A stretch of 64,000 nt of DNA from Sabellastarte sp. h YS-2021. Its lineage: Eukaryota > Annelida > Polychaeta > Sabellida > Sabellidae. Positions 50,835 to 63,847 of the stretch are shown piece after piece (within the stretch, counting starts at the first letter, position 1; every line of letters starts with the position of its first letter). Made by a program: the position numbers and the translations under genes. The stretch spans positions 12,066,496-12,130,495 of the forward strand of contig OZ024936.1 of NCBI GenBank assembly GCA_964017235.1, given 5' to 3'. Under the pieces are notes generated by a model. That model did no database searches, was not told the origin of the DNA, and worked only from the letters and a program-made list of their open reading frames with translations.

Positions 50835-52779
50835 TTGGTGTCCCTCGGAACGACCAAAATTGGCGTACTCGATGGTAAGGCATCTACACATGTACGACGA
50901 AATCCCCATTTAAAATCAATGGGAAATACTGTTTCTGCTCATATCTACGAAATTAAGGTCTTTAGACCCTACCCTGTTATATTGTATAGACTCAGACTGG
51001 ACCACTCTATCCATTGGTGGAAAAAAATTGGTGTCCCTCGGAACGACCAAAATTGGCGTACTCGATGGTAAGGCACCTGTACTAGTGTATATGCATGGCA
51101 AAATCCCTATTTAAAATCAATGGGAAATACTGTTTCTGCTCATATCTACGAAATTAAGGTCTTTAGACCCTACCCTGTTATATTGTATAGACTCAGACTG
51201 GACCACTCTATCCATTGGTGGAAAAAAATTGGTGTCCCTCGGAACGACCAAAATTGGCGTACTCGATGGTAAGGCATCTACACATGTACGACGAAATCCC
51301 CATTTAAAATCAATGGGAAATACTGTTTCTGCTCATATCTACGAAATTAAGGTCTTTAGACCCTACCCTGTTATATTGTATAGACTCATACTGGACCACT
51401 CTATCAATTGGTGGAAAAAAATTGATGTCCCTCGGAACGACCAAAATTGGCGTACTCGATGGTAAGGCATCTACACATGTACGACGAAATCCCCATTTAA
51501 AATCAATGGGAAATACTGTTTCTGCTCATATCTACGAAATTAAGATCTTTAGACCCTACCCTGTTATATTGTATAGACTCAGACTGGACCACTCTATCCA
51601 TTGGTGGAAAAAAATTGGTGTCCCTCGGAACGACCAAAATTGGCGTACTCGATGGTAAGGCATCTACACATGTACGACGAAATCCCCATTTAAAATCAAT
51701 GGGAAATACTGTTTCTGCTCATATCTACGAAATTAAGGTCTTTAGACCCTACCCTGTTATATTGTATAGACTCAGACTGGACCACTCTATCCATTGGTGG
51801 AAAAAAATTGGGGTCCCTCGGAACGACCAAAATTGGCGTACTCGATGGTAAGGCATCTACACATGTACGACGAAATCCCCATTTAAAATCAATGGGAAAT
51901 ACTGTTTCTGCTCATATCTACGAAATTAAGGTCTTTAGACCCTACCCTGTTGTATTGTATAGACTCAGACTGGACCACTCTATCCATTGGTGGAAAAAAA
52001 TTGGGGTCCCTCGGAACGACCAAAATTGGCGTACTTGATGGTAAGGCATCTACACATGTACGACGAAATCCCCATTTAAAATCAATGGGAAATACTGTTT
52101 CTGCTCATATCTACGAAATTAAGGTCTTTAGACCCTACCCTGTTGTATTGTATAGACTCAGACTGGACCACTCTATCCATTGGTGGAAAAAAATTGGTGT
52201 CCCTCGGAACGACCAAAATTGGCGTACTCGATGGTAAGGCATCTACACATGTACGACGAAATCCCCATTTAAAATCAATGGGAAATACTGTTTCTGCTCA
52301 TATCTACGAAATTAAGGTCTTTAGACCCTACCCTGTTTTATTGTATAGACTCAGACTGGACCACTCTATCCATTGGTGAAAAAAAATTGGTGTCCCTCGG
52401 AACGACCAAAATTGGCGTACTCGATGGTAAGGCATCTACACATGTACGACGAAATCCCCATTTAAAATCAATGGGAAATACTGTTTCTGCTCATATCTAC
52501 GAAATTAAGGTCTTTAGACCCTACCCTGTTATATTGTATAGACTCAGACTGGACCACTCTATCCATTGGTGAAAAAAATTGGTGTCCCTCGGAACGACCA
52601 AAATTGGCGTACTCCATGGTAAGGCACCTGTACTAGTGTATATGCATGGCAAAATCCCCATTTAAAATCAATGGGAAATACTGTTTCTGCTCATATCTAC
52701 GAAATTAAGGTCTTTAGACCCTACCCTGTTATATTGTATAGACTCAGACTGGACCACTCTATCCATTGGTGGAAAAAAA
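50835..52779 (+). repeat. 10-monomer HOR, copy 1 (1,945 bp)
   Basis: Order: plain (50835), B with CCCTATTT (51028), CTCATACTGG/TCAATTGG (51229), TTGATGTCC with TAAGATC (51422), plain, TTGGGGTCC with GTTGTATT (51808), the same plus ACTTGATGG (52001), GTTTTATT/TTGGTGA (52194), 192-bp GA7 unit (52387), B with ACTCCATGG (52579). Copy 2 follows directly. Confidence 0.85.
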
Positions 52780-54716
52780 TTGGTGTCCCTCGGAACGACC
52801 AAAATTGGCGTACTCGATGGTAAGGCATCTACACATGTACGACGAAATCCCCATTTAAAATCAATGGGAAATACTGTTTCTGCTCATATCTACGAAATTA
52901 AGGTCTTTAGACCCTACCCTGTTATATTGTATAGACTCAGACTGGACCACTCTATCCATTGGTGGAAAAAAATTGGTGTCCCTCGGAACGACCAAAATTG
53001 GCGTACTCGATGGTAAGGCACCTGTACTAGTGTATATGCATGGCAAAATCCCTATTTAAAATCAATGGGAAATACTGTTTCTGCTCATATCTACGAAATT
53101 AAGGTCTTTAGACCCTACCCTGTTATATTGTATAGACTCAGACTGGACCACTCTATCCATTGGTGGAAAAAAATTGGTGTCCCTCGGAACGACCAAAATT
53201 GGCGTACTCGATGGTAAGGCATCTACACATGTACGACGAAATCCCCATTTAAAATCAATGGGAAATACTGTTTCTGCTCATATCTACGAAATTAAGGTCT
53301 TTAGACCCTACCCTGTTATATTGTATAGACTCATACTGGACCACTCTATCAATTGGTGGAAAAAAATTGATGTCCCTCGGAACGACCAAAATTGGCGTAC
53401 TCGATGGTAAGGCATCTACACATGTACGACGAAATCCCCATTTAAAATCAATGGGAAATACTGTTTCTGCTCATATCTACGAAATTAAGATCTTTAGACC
53501 CTACCCTGTTATATTGTATAGACTCAGACTGGACCACTCTATCCATTGGTGGAAAAAAATTGGTGTCCCTCGGAACGACCAAAATTGGCGTACTCGATGG
53601 TAAGGCATCTACACATGTACGACGAAATCCCCATTTAAAATCAATGGGAAATACTGTTTCTGCTCATATCTACGAAATTAAGGTCTTTAGACCCTACCCT
53701 GTTATATTGTATAGACTCAGACTGGACCACTCTATCCATTGGTGGAAAAAAATTGGGGTCCCTCGGAACGACCAAAATTGGCGTACTCGATGGTAAGGCA
53801 TCTACACATGTACGACGAAATCCCCATTTAAAATCAATGGGAAATACTGTTTCTGCTCATATCTACGAAATTAAGGTCTTTAGACCCTACCCTGTTGTAT
53901 TGTATAGACTCAGACTGGACCACTCTATCCATTGGTGGAAAAAAATTGGGGTCCCTCGGAACGACCAAAATTGGCGTACTTGATGGTAAGGCATCTACAC
54001 ATGTACGACGAAATCCCCATTTAAAATCAATGGGAAATACTGTTTCTGCTCATATCTACGAAATTAAGGTCTTTAGACCCTACCCTGTTGTATTGTATAG
54101 ACTCAGACTGGACCACTCTATCCATTGGTGGAAAAAAATTGGTGTCCCTCGGAACGACCAAAATTGGCGTACTCGATGGTAAGGCATCTACACATGTACG
54201 ACGAAATCCCCATTTAAAATCAATGGGAAATACTGTTTCTGCTCATATCTACGAAATTAAGGTCTTTAGACCCTACCCTGTTTTATTGTATAGACTCAGA
54301 CTGGACCACTCTATCCATTGGTGAAAAAAAATTGGTGTCCCTCGGAACGACCAAAATTGGCGTACTCGATGGTAAGGCATCTACACATGTACGACGAAAT
54401 CCCCATTTAAAATCAATGGGAAATACTGTTTCTGCTCATATCTACGAAATTAAGGTCTTTAGACCCTACCCTGTTATATTGTATAGACTCAGACTGGACC
54501 ACTCTATCCATTGGTGAAAAAAATTGGTGTCCCTCGGAACGACCAAAATTGGCGTACTCGATGGTAAGGCATCTACACATGTACGACGAAATCCCCATTT
54601 AAAATCAATGGGAAATACTGTTTCTGCTCATATCTACGAAATTAAGGTCTTTAGACCCTACCCTGTTATATTGTATAGACTTAGACTGGACCACTCTATC
54701 CATTGGTGGAAAAAAA
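52780..54716 (+). repeat. 10-monomer HOR, copy 2 (1,937 bp)
   Basis: Same order as copy 1 for the first nine units. The tenth position is an A unit with GACTTAGAC (54524), whereas copy 1 has a B there (52579), which accounts for the 8-bp length difference. So one copy swapped cassette type at a homologous position. Confidence 0.85.
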
Positions 54717-56653
54717 TTGGCGTCCCTCGGAACGACCAAAATTGGAGTACTCGATGGTAAGGCATCTACACATGTACGACGAAATCCCCATTTAAAATCA
54801 ATGGGAAATACTGTTTCTGCTCATATCTACGAAATTAAGGTCTTTAGACCCTACCCTGTTATATTGTATAGACTCATACTGGACCACTCTATCAATTGGT
54901 GGAAAAAAATTGATGTCCCTCGGAACGACCAAAATTGGCGTACTCGATGGTAAGGCATCTACACATGTACGACGAAATCCCCATTTAAAATCAATGGGAA
55001 ATACTGTTTCTGCTCATATCTACGAAATTAAGGTCTTTAGACCCTACCCTGTTATATTGTATAGACTCAGACTGGACCACTCTATCCATTGGTGGAAAAA
55101 AATTGGTGTCCCTCGGAACGACCAAAATTGGCGTACTCGATGGTAAGGCATCTACACATGTACGACGAAATCCCCATTTAAAATCAATGGGAAATACTGT
55201 TTCTGCTCATATCTACGAAATTAAGGTCTTTAGACCCTACCCTGTTATATTGTATAGACTCAGACTGGACCACTCTATCCATTGGTGGAAAAAAATTGGG
55301 GTCCCTCGGAACGACCAAAATTGGAGTACTCGATGGTAAGGCATCTACACATGTACGACGAAATCCCCATTTAAAATCAATGGGAAATACTGTTTCTGCT
55401 CATATCTACGAAATTAAGGTCTTTAGACCCTACCCTGTTGTATTGTATAGACTCAGACTGGACCACTCTATCCATTGGTGGAAAAAAATTGGTGTCCCTC
55501 GGAACGACCAAAATTGGCGTACTCGATGGTAAGGCATCTACACATGTACGACGAAATCCCCATTTAAAATCAATGGGAAATACTGTTTCTGCTCATATCT
55601 ACGAAATTAAGGTCTTTAGACCCTACCCTGTTTTATTGTATAGACTCAGACTGGACCACTCTATCCATTGGTGAAAAAAAATTGGTGTCCCTCGGAACGA
55701 CCAAAATTGGCGTACTCGATGGTAAGGCATCTACACATGTACGACGAAATCCCCATTTAAAATCAATGGGAAATACTGTTTCTGCTCATATCTACGAAAT
55801 TAAGGTCTTTAGACCCTACCCTGTTATATTGTATAGACTCAGACTGGACCACTCTATCCATTGGTGAAAAAAATTGGTGTCCCTCGGAACGACCAAAATT
55901 GGCGTACTCGATGGTAAGGCATCTACACATGTACGACGAAATCCCCATTTAAAATCAATGGGAAATACTGTTTCTGCTCATATCTACGAAATTAAGGTCT
56001 TTAGAACCTACCCTGTTATATTGTATAGACTCAGACTGGACCACTCTATCCATTGGTGGAAAAAAATTGGTGTCCCTCGGAACGACCAAAATTGGCGTAC
56101 TCGATGGTAAGGCATCTACACATGTACGACGAAATCCCCATTTAAAATCAATGGCAAATACTGTTTCTGCTCATATCTACGAAATTAAGGTCTTTAGACC
56201 CTACCCTGTTATATTGTATAGACTCAGACTGGACCACTCTATCCATTGGTGGAAAAAAATTGGTGTCCCTCGGAACGACCAAAATTGGCGTACTCGATGG
56301 TAAGGCACCTGTACTAGTGTATATGCATGGCAAAATCCCCATTTAAAATCAATGGGAAATACTGTTTCTGCTCATATCTACGAAATTAAGGTCTTTAGAC
56401 CCTACCCTGTTATATTGTATAGACTCAGACTGGACCACTCTATCCATTGGTGGAAAAAAATTGGTGTCCCTCGGAACGACCAAAATTGGCGTACTCGATG
56501 GTAAGGCATCTACACATGTACGACGAAATCCCCATTTAAAATCAATGGGAAATACTGTTTCTGCTCATATCTACGAAATTAAGGTCTTTAGACCCTACCC
56601 TGTTATATTGTATAGACTCAGACTGGACCACTCTATCCATTGGTGGAAAAAAA
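54717..56653 (+). repeat. Variant of the 7/10-mer family (10 monomers, 1,937 bp)
   Basis: Starts with TTGGCGTCC, GGAGTAC and CTCATACTGG/TCAATTGG (54717), then TTGATG, plain, TTGGGG with GGAGTAC and GTTGTATT (55296), GTTTTATT/TTGGTGA (55489), 192-bp unit (55682), then three units foreign to the 7-mer: AGAACC (55874), ATGGCAAAT (56067) and B (56260), and a plain unit (56461). The foreign units resemble those at 50441-50834. Confidence 0.8.
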
Positions 56654-58003
56654 TTGGTGTCCCTCGGAACGACCAAAATTGGCGTACTCGATGGTAAGGC
56701 ATCTACACATGTACGACGAAATCCCCATTTAAAATCAATGGGAAATACTGTTTCTGCTCATATCTACGAAATTAAGGTCTTTAGACCCTACCCTGTTATA
56801 TTGTATAGACTCATACTGGACCACTCTATCAATTGGTGGAAAAAAATTGATGTCCCTCGGAACGACCAAAATTGGCGTACTCGATGGTAAGGCATCTACA
56901 CATGTACGACGAAATCCCCATTTAAAATCAATGGGAAATACTGTTTCTGCTCATATCTACGAAATTAAGGTCTTTAGACCCTACCCTGTTATATTGTATA
57001 GACTCAGACTGGACCACTCTATCCATTGGTGGAAAAAAATTGGTGTCCCTCGGAACGACCAAAATTGGCGTACTCGATGGTAAGGCATCTACACATGTAC
57101 GACGAAATCCCCATTTAAAATCAATGGGAAATACTGTTTCTGCTCATATCTACGAAATTAAGGTCTTTAGACCCTACCCTGTTATATTGTATAGACTCAG
57201 ACTGGACCACTCTATCCATTGGTGGAAAAAAATTGGGGTCCCTCGGAACGACCAAAATTGGCGTACTCGATGGTAAGGCATCTACACATGTACGACGAAA
57301 TCCCCATTTAAAATCAATGGGAAATACTGTTTCTGCTCATATCTACGAAATTAAGGTCTTTAGACCCTACCCTGTTGTATTGTATAGACTCAGACTGGAC
57401 CACTCTATCCATTGGTGGAAAAAAATTGGTGTCCCTCGGAACGACCAAAATTGGCGTACTCGATGGTAAGGCATCTACACATGTACGACGAAATCCCCAT
57501 TTAAAATCAATGGGAAATACTGTTTCTGCTCATATCTACGAAATTAAGGTCTTTAGACCCTACCCTGTTTTATTGTATAGACTCAGACTGGACCACTCTA
57601 TCCATTGGTGAAAAAAAATTGGTGTCCCTCGGAACGACCAAAATTGGCGTACTCGATGGTAAGGCATCTACACATGTACGACGAAATCCCCATTTAAAAT
57701 CAATGGGAAATACTGTTTCTGCTCATATCTACGAAATTAAGGTCTTTAGACCCTACCCTGTTATATTGTATAGACTCAGACTGGACCACTCTATCCATTG
57801 GTGAAAAAAATTGGTGTCCCTCGGAACGACCAAAATTGGCGTACTCAATGGTAAGGCATCTACACATGTACGACGAAATCCCCATTTAAAATCAATGGGA
57901 AATACTGTTTCTGCTCATATCTACGAAATTAAGGTCTTTAGACCCTACCCTGTTATATTGTATAGACTTAGACTGGACCACTCTATCCATTTGTGGAAAA
58001 AAA
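56654..58003 (+). repeat. 7-monomer HOR, copy 1 (1,350 bp)
   Basis: Order: CTCATACTGG/TCAATTGG (56654), TTGATG (56847), plain (57040), TTGGGG/GTTGTATT (57233), GTTTTATT/TTGGTGA (57426), 192-bp GA7 unit (57619), GACTTAGAC (57811, with CTCAATGG and TCCATTTGTGG). This is the compact form of the 10-mers to its left, with no B and only one TTGGGG unit. Confidence 0.85.
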
Positions 58004-59353
58004 TTGGCGTCCCTCGGAACGACCAAAATTGGAGTACTCGATGGTAAGGCATCTACACATGTACGACGAAATCCCCATTTAAAATCAATGGGAAATACTG
58101 TTTCTGCTCATATCTACGAAATTAAGGTCTTTAGACCCTACCCTGTTATATTGTATAGACTCATACTGGACCACTCTATCAATTGGTGGAAAAAAATTGA
58201 TGTCCCTCGGAACGACCAAAATTGGCGTACTCGATGGTAAGGCATCTACACATGTACGACGAAATCCCCATTTAAAATCAATGGGAAATACTGTTTCTGC
58301 TCATATCTACGAAATTAAGGTCTTTAGACCCTACCCTGTTATATTGTATAGACTCAGACTGGACCACTCTATCCATTGGTGGAAAAAAATTGGTGTCCCT
58401 CGGAACGACCAAAATTGGCGTACTCGATGGTAAGGCATCTACACATGTACGACGAAATCCCCATTTAAAATCAATGGGAAATACTGTTTCTGCTCATATC
58501 TACGAAATTAAGGTCTTTAGACCCTACCCTGTTATATTGTATAGACTCAGACTGGACCACTCTATCCATTGGTGGAAAAAAATTGGGGTCCCTCGGAACG
58601 ACCAAAATTGGCGTACTCGATGGTAAGGCATCTACACATGTACGACGAAATCCCCATTTAAAATCAATGGGAAATACTGTTTCTGCTCATATCTACGAAA
58701 TTAAGGTCTTTAGACCCTACCCTGTTGTATTGTATAGACTCAGACTGGACCACTCTATCCATTGGTGGAAAAAAATTGGTGTCCCTCGGAACGACCAAAA
58801 TTGGCGTACTCAATGGTAAGGCATCTACACATGTACGACGAAATCCCCATTTAAAATCAATGGGAAATACTGTTTCTGCTCATATCTACGAAATTAAGGT
58901 CTTTAGACCCTACCCTGTTTTATTGTATAGACTCAGACTGGACCACTCTATCCATTGGTGAAAAAAAATTGGTGTCCCTCGGAACGACCAAAATTGGCGT
59001 ACTCGATGGTAAGGCATCTACACATGTACGACGAAATCCCCATTTAAAATCAATGGGAAATACTGTTTCTGCTCATATCTACGAAATTAAGGTCTTTAGA
59101 CCCTACCCTGTTATATTGTATAGACTCAGACTGGACCACTCTATCCATTGGTGAAAAAAATTGGTGTCCCTCGGAACGACCAAAATTGGCGTACTCGATG
59201 GTAAGGCATCTACACATGTACGACGAAATTCCCATTTAAAATCAATGGGAAATACTGTTTCTGCTCATATCTACGAAATTAAGGTCTTTAGACCCTACCC
59301 TGTTATATTGTATAGACTTAGACTGGACCACTCTATCCATTGGTGGAAAAAAA
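58004..59353 (+). repeat. 7-monomer HOR, copy 2 (1,350 bp)
   Basis: Same seven positions as copy 1 and the same length. It begins with the TTGGCGTCC/GGAGTAC form of the first unit. Private changes: CTCAATGG at the fifth unit (58776) and AAATTCCC near 59,230. Confidence 0.85.
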
Positions 59354-61114
59354 TTGGCGTCCCTCGGAACGACCAAAATTGGAGTACTCGATGGTAAGGC
59401 ATCTACACATGTACGACGAAATCCCCATTTAAAATCAATGGGAAATACTGTTTCTGCTCATATCTACGAAATTAAGGTCTTTAGACCCTACCCTGTTATA
59501 TTGTATAGACTCAGACTGGACCACTCTATCCATTGGTGGAAAAAAATTGGTGTCCCTCGGAACAACCAAAATTGGCGTACTCAATGGTAAGGCACCTGTA
59601 CTAGTGTATATGCATGGCAAAATCCCCATTTAAAATCAATGGGAAATACTGTTTCTGCTCATATCTACGAAATTAAGGTCTTTAGACCCTACCCTGTTAT
59701 ATTGTATAGACACAGACTGGACCACTCTATCCATTGGTGGAAAAAAATTGGTGTCCCTCGGAACGACCAAAATTGGCGTACTCGATGGTAAGGCATCTAC
59801 ACATGTACGACGAAATCCCCATTTAAAATCAATGGGAAATACTGTTTCTGCTCATATCTACGAAATTAAGGTCTTTAGACCCTACCCTGTTATATTGTAT
59901 AGACTCAGACTGGACCACTCTATCCATTGGTGGAAAAAAATTGGTGTCCCTCGGAACGACCAAAATTGGCGTACTCGATGGTAAGGCACCTGTACTAGTG
60001 TATATGCATGGCAAAATCCCCATTTAAAATCAATGGGAAATACTGTTTCTGCTCATATCTACGAAATTAAGGTCTTTAGACCCTACCCTGTTATATTGTA
60101 TAGACTCAGACTGGACCACTCTATCCATTGGTGGAAAAAAATTGGTGTCCCTCGGAACGACCAAAATTGGCGTACTCGATGGTAAGGCATCTACACATGT
60201 ACGATGAAATCCCCATTTAAAATCAATGGGAAATACTGTTTCTGCTCATATCTACGAAATTAAGGTCTTTAGACCCTACCCTGTTATATTGTATAGACTC
60301 AGACTGGACCACTCTATCCATTGGTGGAAAAAAATTGGTGTCCCTCTTAACGACCAAAATTGGCGTACTCAATGGTAAGGCACCTGTACTAGTGTATATG
60401 CATGGCAAAATCCCCATTTAAAATCAATGGGAAATACTGTTTCTGCTCATATCTACGAAATTAAGGTCTTTAGACCCTACCCTGTTATATTGTATAGACT
60501 CAGACTGGCCCACTCTATCCATTGGTGGAAAAAAATTGGTGTCCCTCGGAACGACCAAAATTGGCGTACTCGATGGTAAGGCATCTACACATGTACGACA
60601 AAATCCCCATTTAAAATCAATGGGAAAAACTGTTTCTGCTCATATCTACGAAATTAAGGTCTTTAGACCCTACCTTGTTATATTGTATAGACTCAGACTG
60701 GACCACTCTATCCATTGGTGGAAAAAAATTGGTGTCCCTCGGAACGACCAAAATTGGCGTACTCGATGGTAAGGCATCTACACATGTACGACGAAATCCC
60801 CATTTAAAATCAATGGGAAATACTGTTTCTGCTCATATCTACGAAATTAAGGTCTTTAGACCCTACCCTGTTATATTGTATAGACTCAGACTGGACCACT
60901 CTATCCATTGGTGGAAAAAAATTGGTGTCCCTCGGAACGACCAAAATTGGCGTACTCGATGGTAAGGCATCTACACATGTACGACGAAATCCCCATTTAA
61001 AATCAATGGGAAATACTGTTTCTGCTCATATCTACGAAATTAAGGTCTTTAGACCCTACCCTGTTATATTGTATAGACTCAGACTGGACAACTCTATCCA
61101 TTGGTGGAAAAAAA
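59354..61114 (+). repeat. Transition block, nine monomers including three B
   Basis: The first unit (59354) has the TTGGCGTCC/GGAGTAC start of the 7-mer but then lacks CTCATACTGG. The order then follows the 1,174-bp 6-mer: B AACAACC/TAGACACA (59547), A, B (59941), A with GTACGATG (60142), B with CTCTTAACG and CTGGCCCAC (60335), A with GTACGACAAAA, GGGAAAAACTG and ACCTTGTT (60536). The unit at 60922 has GGACAACTC. So it is a chimera of two HOR families. Confidence 0.75.
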
Positions 61115-62690
61115 TTGGTGTCCCTCGGAACGACCAAAATTGGCGTACTCGATGGTAAGGCACCTGTACTAGTGTATATGCATGGCAAAATCCCCATTTA
61201 AAATCAATGGGAAATACTGTTTCTGCTCATATCTACGAAATTAAGGTCTTTAGACCCTACCCTGTTATATTGTATAGACTCAGACTGGACCACTCTATCC
61301 ATTGGTGGAAAAAAATTGGTGTCCCTCGGAACGACCAAAATTTGCGTACTCGATGGTAAGGCATCTACACATGTACGACGAAATCCCCATTTAAAATCAA
61401 TGGGAAATACTGTTTCTGCTCATATCTACGAAATTAAGGTCTTTAGACCCTACCCTGTTATATTGTATAGACTCAGACTGGACCACTCTATCCATTGGTG
61501 GAAAAAAATTGGTGTCCCTCGGAACGACCAAAATTGGCGTACTCGATGGTAAGGCATCTACACATGTACGACGAAATCCCCATTTAAAATCAATGGGAAA
61601 TACTGTTTCTGCTCATATCTACGAAATTAAGGTCTTTAGGCCCTACCCTGTTATATTGTATAGACTCAGACTGGACCACTCTATCCATTGGTGGAAAAAA
61701 ATTGGTGTCCCTCGGAACGACCAAAATTGGCGTACTCGATGGTAAGGCATCTACACATGTACGACGAAATCCCCATTTAAAATCAATGGGAAATACTGTT
61801 TCTGCTCATATCTACGAAATTAAGGTCTTTAGACCCTACCCTGTTATATTGTATAGACTCAGACTGGACCACTCTATCCATTGGTGGAAAAAAATTGGTG
61901 TCCCTCGGAACAACCAAAATTGGCGTACTCAATGGTAAGGCACCTGTACTAGTGTATATGCATGGCAAAATCCCCATTTAAAATCAATGGGAAATACTGT
62001 TTCTGCTCATATCTACGAAATTAAGGTCTTTAGACCCTACCCTGTTATATTGTATAGACTCAGACTGGACCACTCTATCCATTGGTGGAAAAAAATTGGT
62101 GTCCCTCGGAACGACCAAAATTGGCATACTCGATGGTAAGGCACCTGTACTAGTGTATATGCATGGCAAAATCCCCATTTAAAATCAATGGGAAATACTG
62201 TTTCTGCTCATATCTACGAAATTAAGGTCTTTAGAACCTACCCTGTTATATTGTATAGACTCAGACTGGACCACTCTATCCATTGGTGGAAAAAAATTGG
62301 TGTCCCTCGGAACGACCAAAATTGGCGTACTCGATGGTAAGGCATCTACACATGTACGACGAAATCCCCATTTAAAATCAATGGGAAATACTGTTTCTGC
62401 TCATATCTACGAAATTAAGGTCTTTAGACCCTACCCTGTTATATTGTATAGACTCAGACTGGACCACTCTATCCATTGGTGGAAAAAAATTGGTGTCCCT
62501 CGGAACGACCAAAATTGGCGTACTCGATGGTAAGGCACCTGTACTAGTGTATATGCATGGCAAAATCCCCATTTAAAATCAATGGGAAATACTGTTTCTG
62601 CTCATATCTACGAAATTAAGGTCTTTAGACCCTACCCTGTTATATTGTATAGACTCAGACTGGACCACTCTATCCATTGGTGGAAAAAAA
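61115..62690 (+). repeat. Second copy of the 1,576-bp mixed block
   Basis: Units B (61115), ATTTGCG (61316), TTAGGCCC (61509), plain (61702), B AACAACC (61895), B GGCATAC/AGAACC (62096), plain (62297), B (62490) match 38106-39681 in order and length at a constant offset of 23,009 bp. A visible difference is CTCAGAC here against CTCTGAC in the third unit there. Confidence 0.85.
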
Positions 62691-63847
62691 TTGGTGTCCC
62701 TCGGAACGACCAAAATTGGCGTACTCGATGGTAAGGCATCTACACATGTACGACGAAATCCCCATTTAAAATCAATGGGAAATACTGTTTCTGCTCATAT
62801 CTACGAAATTAAGGTCTTTAGACCCTACCCTGTTATATTGTATAGACTCATACTGGACCACTCTATCAATTGGTGGAAAAAAATTGATGTCCCTCGGAAC
62901 GACCAAAATTGGCGTACTCGATGGTAAGGCATCTACACATGTACGACGAAATCCCCATTTAAAATCAATGGGAAATACTGTTTCTGCTCATATCTACGAA
63001 ATTAAGGTCTTTAGACCCTACCCTGTTATATTGTATAGACTCAGACTGGACCACTCTATCCATTGGTGGAAAAAAATTGGTGTCCCTCGGAACGACCAAA
63101 ATTGGCGTACTCGATGGTAAGGCATCTACACATGTACGACGAAATCCCCATTTAAAATCAATGGGAAATACTGTTTCTGCTCATATCTACGAAATTAAGG
63201 TCTTTAGACCCTACCCTGTTATATTGTATAGACTCAGACTGGACCACTCTATCCATTGGTGGAAAAAAATTGGGGTCCCTCGGAACGACCAAAATTGGCG
63301 TACTCGATGGTAAGGCATCTACACATGTACGACGAAATCCCCATTTAAAATCAATGGGAAATACTGTTTCTGCTCATATCTACGAAATTAAGGTCTTTAG
63401 ACCCTACCCTGTTGTATTGTATAGACTCAGACTGGACCACTCTATCCATTGGTGGAAAAAAATTGGTGTCCCTCGGAACGACCAAAATTGGCGTACTCGA
63501 TGGTAAGGCATCTACACATGTACGACGAAATCCCCATTTAAAATCAATGGGAAATACTGTTTCTGCTCATATCTACGAAATTAAGGTCTTTAGACCCTAC
63601 CCTGTTTTATTGTATAGACTCAGACTGGACCACTCTATCCATTGGTGAAAAAAAATTGGTGTCCCTCGGAACGACCAAAATTGGCGTACTCGATGGTAAG
63701 GCATCTACACATGTACGACGAAATCCCCATTTAAAATCAATGGGAAATACTGTTTCTGCTCATATCTACGAAATTAAGGTCTTTAGACCCTACCCTGTTA
63801 TATTGTATAGACTCAGACTGGACCACTCTATCCATTGGTGAAAAAAA
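62691..63847 (+). repeat. 7-monomer HOR family, resumed copy (first six units)
   Basis: Order CTCATACTGG/TCAATTGG (62691), TTGATG (62884), plain (63077), TTGGGG/GTTGTATT (63270), GTTTTATT/TTGGTGA (63463), 192-bp GA7 unit (63656). It matches 56654-57810. The seventh unit is cut by the window edge. Confidence 0.85.
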
